Source: an uncultured Kiritimatiellota bacterium (GTDB lineage: Bacteria > Verrucomicrobiota > Kiritimatiellia > RFP12 > UBA1067). From it: DNA of 9,238 nucleotides. Made by a program: the position numbers and the translations under genes. This document shows, piece by piece, positions 8,185-9,238 of the stretch (positions are counted from its first letter, which is position 1; each line of letters opens with the position of its first letter). The notes under the pieces were generated by a model. That model did no database searches. It was not told the origin of the DNA and saw nothing but the letters and a program-made list of their open reading frames with translations. Location: positions 1-9,238 of the forward strand of contig CAKULR010000058.1 of NCBI GenBank assembly GCA_934667295.1. Direction: 5' to 3'.

Positions 8185-8314
8185 GCACAGTGTCGTCGTT
8201 CTTGAAACTTCTCACATTCCGTTGGACGATCGCTTTGCAGTAGCAAATTGATTTAAGGTATTCAAGGGTGGAAGCGGAAGTCGGCACACGAATGGTCGCT
8301 TGACGTTCCGAATC

Positions 8315-8326
8315 AGTTCTTGAACT
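8315..8326. repeat. Short palindrome AGTTC-TT-GAACT in the leader
   Basis: Perfect 5-bp arms separated by 2 nt lie about 50-60 nt downstream of the predicted transcription start. GTTCTTGAA occurs again at about 8199-8207 on the plus strand. It is a possible protein-binding site, but it is short enough to occur by chance. Confidence 0.3.
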
Positions 8327-8381
8327 CTGTCATTCCCCAAGCACAAAACGGTTTTTCACCTCGCATTTAGGGAACGCGAGG

Positions 8382-8411
8382 ATTATACCACACCTCCATG
8401 TACGAGGGCAA
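8382..8411 (-). promoter_or_regulatory. Promoter of the peptide operon (extended -10)
   Basis: The minus strand has a perfect TATAAT (8382-8387) preceded by TGG, giving an extended -10. TTGCCC (8406-8411) lies 18 nt upstream as a 4/6 -35. Transcription would start near 8375, leaving a leader of ~320 nt before the 90-aa gene. A 6-bp inverted repeat (CCTCGC 8359-8364, GCGAGG 8376-8381) lies over the start point, and CTGGG/CCCAG (8424-8428, 8441-8445) lies just upstream of the -35. Either could be an operator. Confidence 0.65.
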
Positions 8412-8532
8412 CCCCCTACATCACTGGGCCGGTTTACGAACCCAGGCTTGACCTAAATCTGTAACTTGGCACATCAAGACACATGGCATCGCATGTATAT
8501 ATGTAAATCACAACATTTTTCAAGTTAATTTA

Positions 8533-8547
8533 TGAACTGTTAGTTCA
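8533..8547. repeat. Palindrome TGAACT-GTT-AGTTCA upstream of the operon promoter
   Basis: Perfect 6-bp arms with a 3-nt centre lie about 120 bp upstream of the -35. They share the GAACT/AGTTC half-site with the palindrome at 8315-8326. The pair could bind one dimeric regulator on both sides of the promoter. No regulator gene is in the window. Confidence 0.35.
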
Positions 8548-8583
8548 CGTTAGACGTAAAGTTTCCAAGGAGTGGAATTGCGA

Positions 8584-8615
8584 GATTTCACTTCGGGACG
8601 CTCCGACATGAAATC
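8584..8615. repeat. Hairpin repeat, copy 1
   Basis: GATTTCA (8584-8590) pairs with TGAAATC (8609-8615). Inside, TCGGG pairs with TCCGA (one G-U) around the loop ACGC. It shares both arms and the loop with copy 2 at 8827. Confidence 0.6.
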
Positions 8616-8633
8616 CTACACGCCCAAGAACAC

Positions 8634-8670
8634 GTGGTGAAGTATGATTGGGTTGCGTGGATTTCACCAC
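8634..8670. repeat. Inverted repeat GTGGTGAA / TTCACCAC
   Basis: Perfect 8-bp arms (8634-8641, 8663-8670) enclose 21 nt. The right arm carries the same ATTTCAC string as the hairpin repeats, but the rest does not align with them. Confidence 0.5.
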
Positions 8671-8733
8671 CTTATCCGCCTGTTCTCATCCCATTCAGAT
8701 CTGCCGGACGCTGTCCCGCCGACAAAGTATATC

Positions 8734-8760
8734 GCTTGATTTGTTCGGAACGAATCAAGC
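8734..8760. repeat. Near-perfect 27-bp palindrome
   Basis: GCTTGATT (8734-8741), one T, GTTC, a central G, GAAC, one G, and AATCAAGC (8753-8760) give 12 of 13 matched pairs around the centre at 8747. The only mismatch is T/G. No T-run follows on either strand, so an operator-type protein site is more likely than a terminator. A weak minus-strand TATACT (8726-8731) lies next to it. Confidence 0.6.
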
Positions 8761-8826
8761 ATCCTGAAACATGACCTCAGCAAGGACGGAATACGGCTCT
8801 CCACTGTAGGTATACACGTACCATGC

Positions 8827-8858
8827 GATTTCACTACGGAACGCTCCGAAGTGAAGTC
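8827..8858. repeat. Hairpin repeat, copy 2
   Basis: GATTTCACT (8827-8835) pairs with AGTGAAGTC (8850-8858, one G-T). After an A/A mismatch, CGGA pairs with TCCG around the loop ACGC (8841-8844). Total length (32 nt) and loop equal copy 1, and several differences between copies keep the pairing. Confidence 0.6.
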
Positions 8859-8900
8859 CTGCATTCTGTCTACCTAGAGGTCCTGAACATGATGGAATGA

Positions 8901-8944
8901 GATTTCACTGCGGAATAATCTGCAGTATGCGAGACCTGATTCTG
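8901..8944. repeat. Hairpin repeat, copy 3 (degenerate)
   Basis: GATTTCACTGCGGAA repeats the left arm of copy 2 with one change, and the trailing CCTGATTCTG resembles CCTGCATTCTG after copy 2. The right arm has diverged, leaving only ACTGC/GCAGT as a stem. Confidence 0.45.
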
Positions 8945-9139
8945 ACAAGAAGTCGGTTTCTTTCAATTTCTTACAGTTTCAGTATCAATCTTATAAAGAG
9001 AATGTTGAACACTCTTGTGAGATTATGATGCGGAACAATTAAAGGAACAAAACCGTGTAAATCCTTTAGGCCCGTGACGGGAGGTGGCCGAAACGTGCGG
9101 AACACCCTCCTTCCCCCGACCTTTCTCCGTATCACCCCA

Positions 9140-9148
9140 GGGGGGGGG
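9140..9148 (+). repeat. Homopolymeric G9 tract
   Basis: Nine consecutive G follow CCCCA. Such tracts are prone to slippage in vivo and to sequencing error. No gene is seen whose frame it would switch. Confidence 0.9.
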
Positions 9149-9152
9149 TGTG

Positions 9153-9225
9153 CGTGTTTTCCGTGATTAGACATTCCGATACCAACCTTCCTCCTTGTAG
9201 CCGTCTCTTGGCCACGGAAAACACG
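9153..9225. repeat. 13-bp perfect inverted repeat near the window end
   Basis: CGTGTTTTCCGTG (9153-9165) and CACGGAAAACACG (9213-9225) are exact complements separated by 47 nt. The right arm is followed by a second partial copy (ACACGGAAAC). They could be ends of a small element, a hairpin or paired protein sites. The window ends 13 nt later, so context is missing. Confidence 0.6.
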
Positions 9226-9238
9226 GAAACCGGCTTCG

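Larger units (their letters stand above)
8412..9238. other. 827-nt region without a convincing gene
   Basis: No reading frame here has both a ribosome site and protein-like composition, and no tRNA, rRNA or other standard RNA is recognisable. The region instead holds several inverted repeats (8533-8547, 8584-8615, 8634-8670, 8734-8760, 8827-8858, 9153-9225), a G9 tract and an A/T-rich stretch around 8950-9050. It may contain structured RNA, repeat elements or the far regulatory region of the peptide operon. Confidence 0.6.

Noticed and set aside
8075..8287. 70-aa minus-strand frame in the operon leader, possible leader peptide
   Set aside because: It has a GTG start without a ribosome site, and its codons run through the 16-bp inverted repeat. 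The RNA structure explains the sequence better.
8584..8944. CRISPR array
   Set aside because: There are only three copies, with unequal spacing and diverged arms, and no cas genes.
9042..9120. Small structured RNA (SRP or RNase P type) in the GC-rich patch
   Set aside because: Only short stems such as CCCG-TGA-CGGG were found, and the conserved core sequences of those RNAs are absent.
8971..9174. 67-aa minus-strand frame containing HPPPG
   Set aside because: Its proline run comes from the G9 tract, it has no Shine-Dalgarno, and the remaining composition is not protein-like.

Overview
The window joins a conserved housekeeping block (about 1-3901) to an accessory biosynthetic operon with a long non-coding region upstream of it (about 3889-9238). 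The left block is very GC-rich, with G or C at most third codon positions. It carries a primary sigma factor with a long charged N-terminal extension, a membrane-anchored RRM protein and PurM. The sigma-factor sequence and the bacterial RRM protein suggest a Gram-negative of the PVC group (Verrucomicrobiota/Kiritimatiellota-like). This placement is an inference and only moderately secure.

Layout from left to right: an RRM protein gene (28-540, minus) lies just downstream of rpoD (576-2669, minus). rpoD and purM (2837-3901, plus) diverge from a short intergenic region with back-to-back sigma70 promoters. purM ends in a strong intrinsic terminator (3926-3966). From the right, a minus-strand operon runs into this terminator. 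Its order of transcription is: a 90-aa protein of unknown function (7781-8053), a 44-aa cysteine-containing peptide (7578-7712), two paralogous radical SAM/SPASM proteins with PqqD-like N-termini (6164-7522 and 4719-6164), and a metal-dependent amidohydrolase (3889-4722). The last three genes overlap by 1 and 4 nt, so they are probably translationally coupled.

I read the operon as an apparently undescribed RiPP system. The short gene would encode the precursor (Cys22, Cys31, Cys38, Cys40), and the two maturases would bind its leader through their PqqD-like domains and install radical-derived links, plausibly thioethers. The hydrolase would act on the product or a side group. No exporter or dedicated peptidase lies in the window. 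A good extended -10 promoter (8382-8411) precedes a leader of about 320 nt. That leader contains a 16-bp inverted repeat followed by a U-rich stretch and a competing hairpin, which looks like an attenuator. A further hairpin at the precursor stop codon could set the ratio of precursor to maturase.

The right-hand 830 nt contains no convincing gene. It has three diverged copies of a hairpin-forming unit, a near-perfect 27-bp palindrome, a 9-G tract and a 13-bp inverted repeat near the window end.
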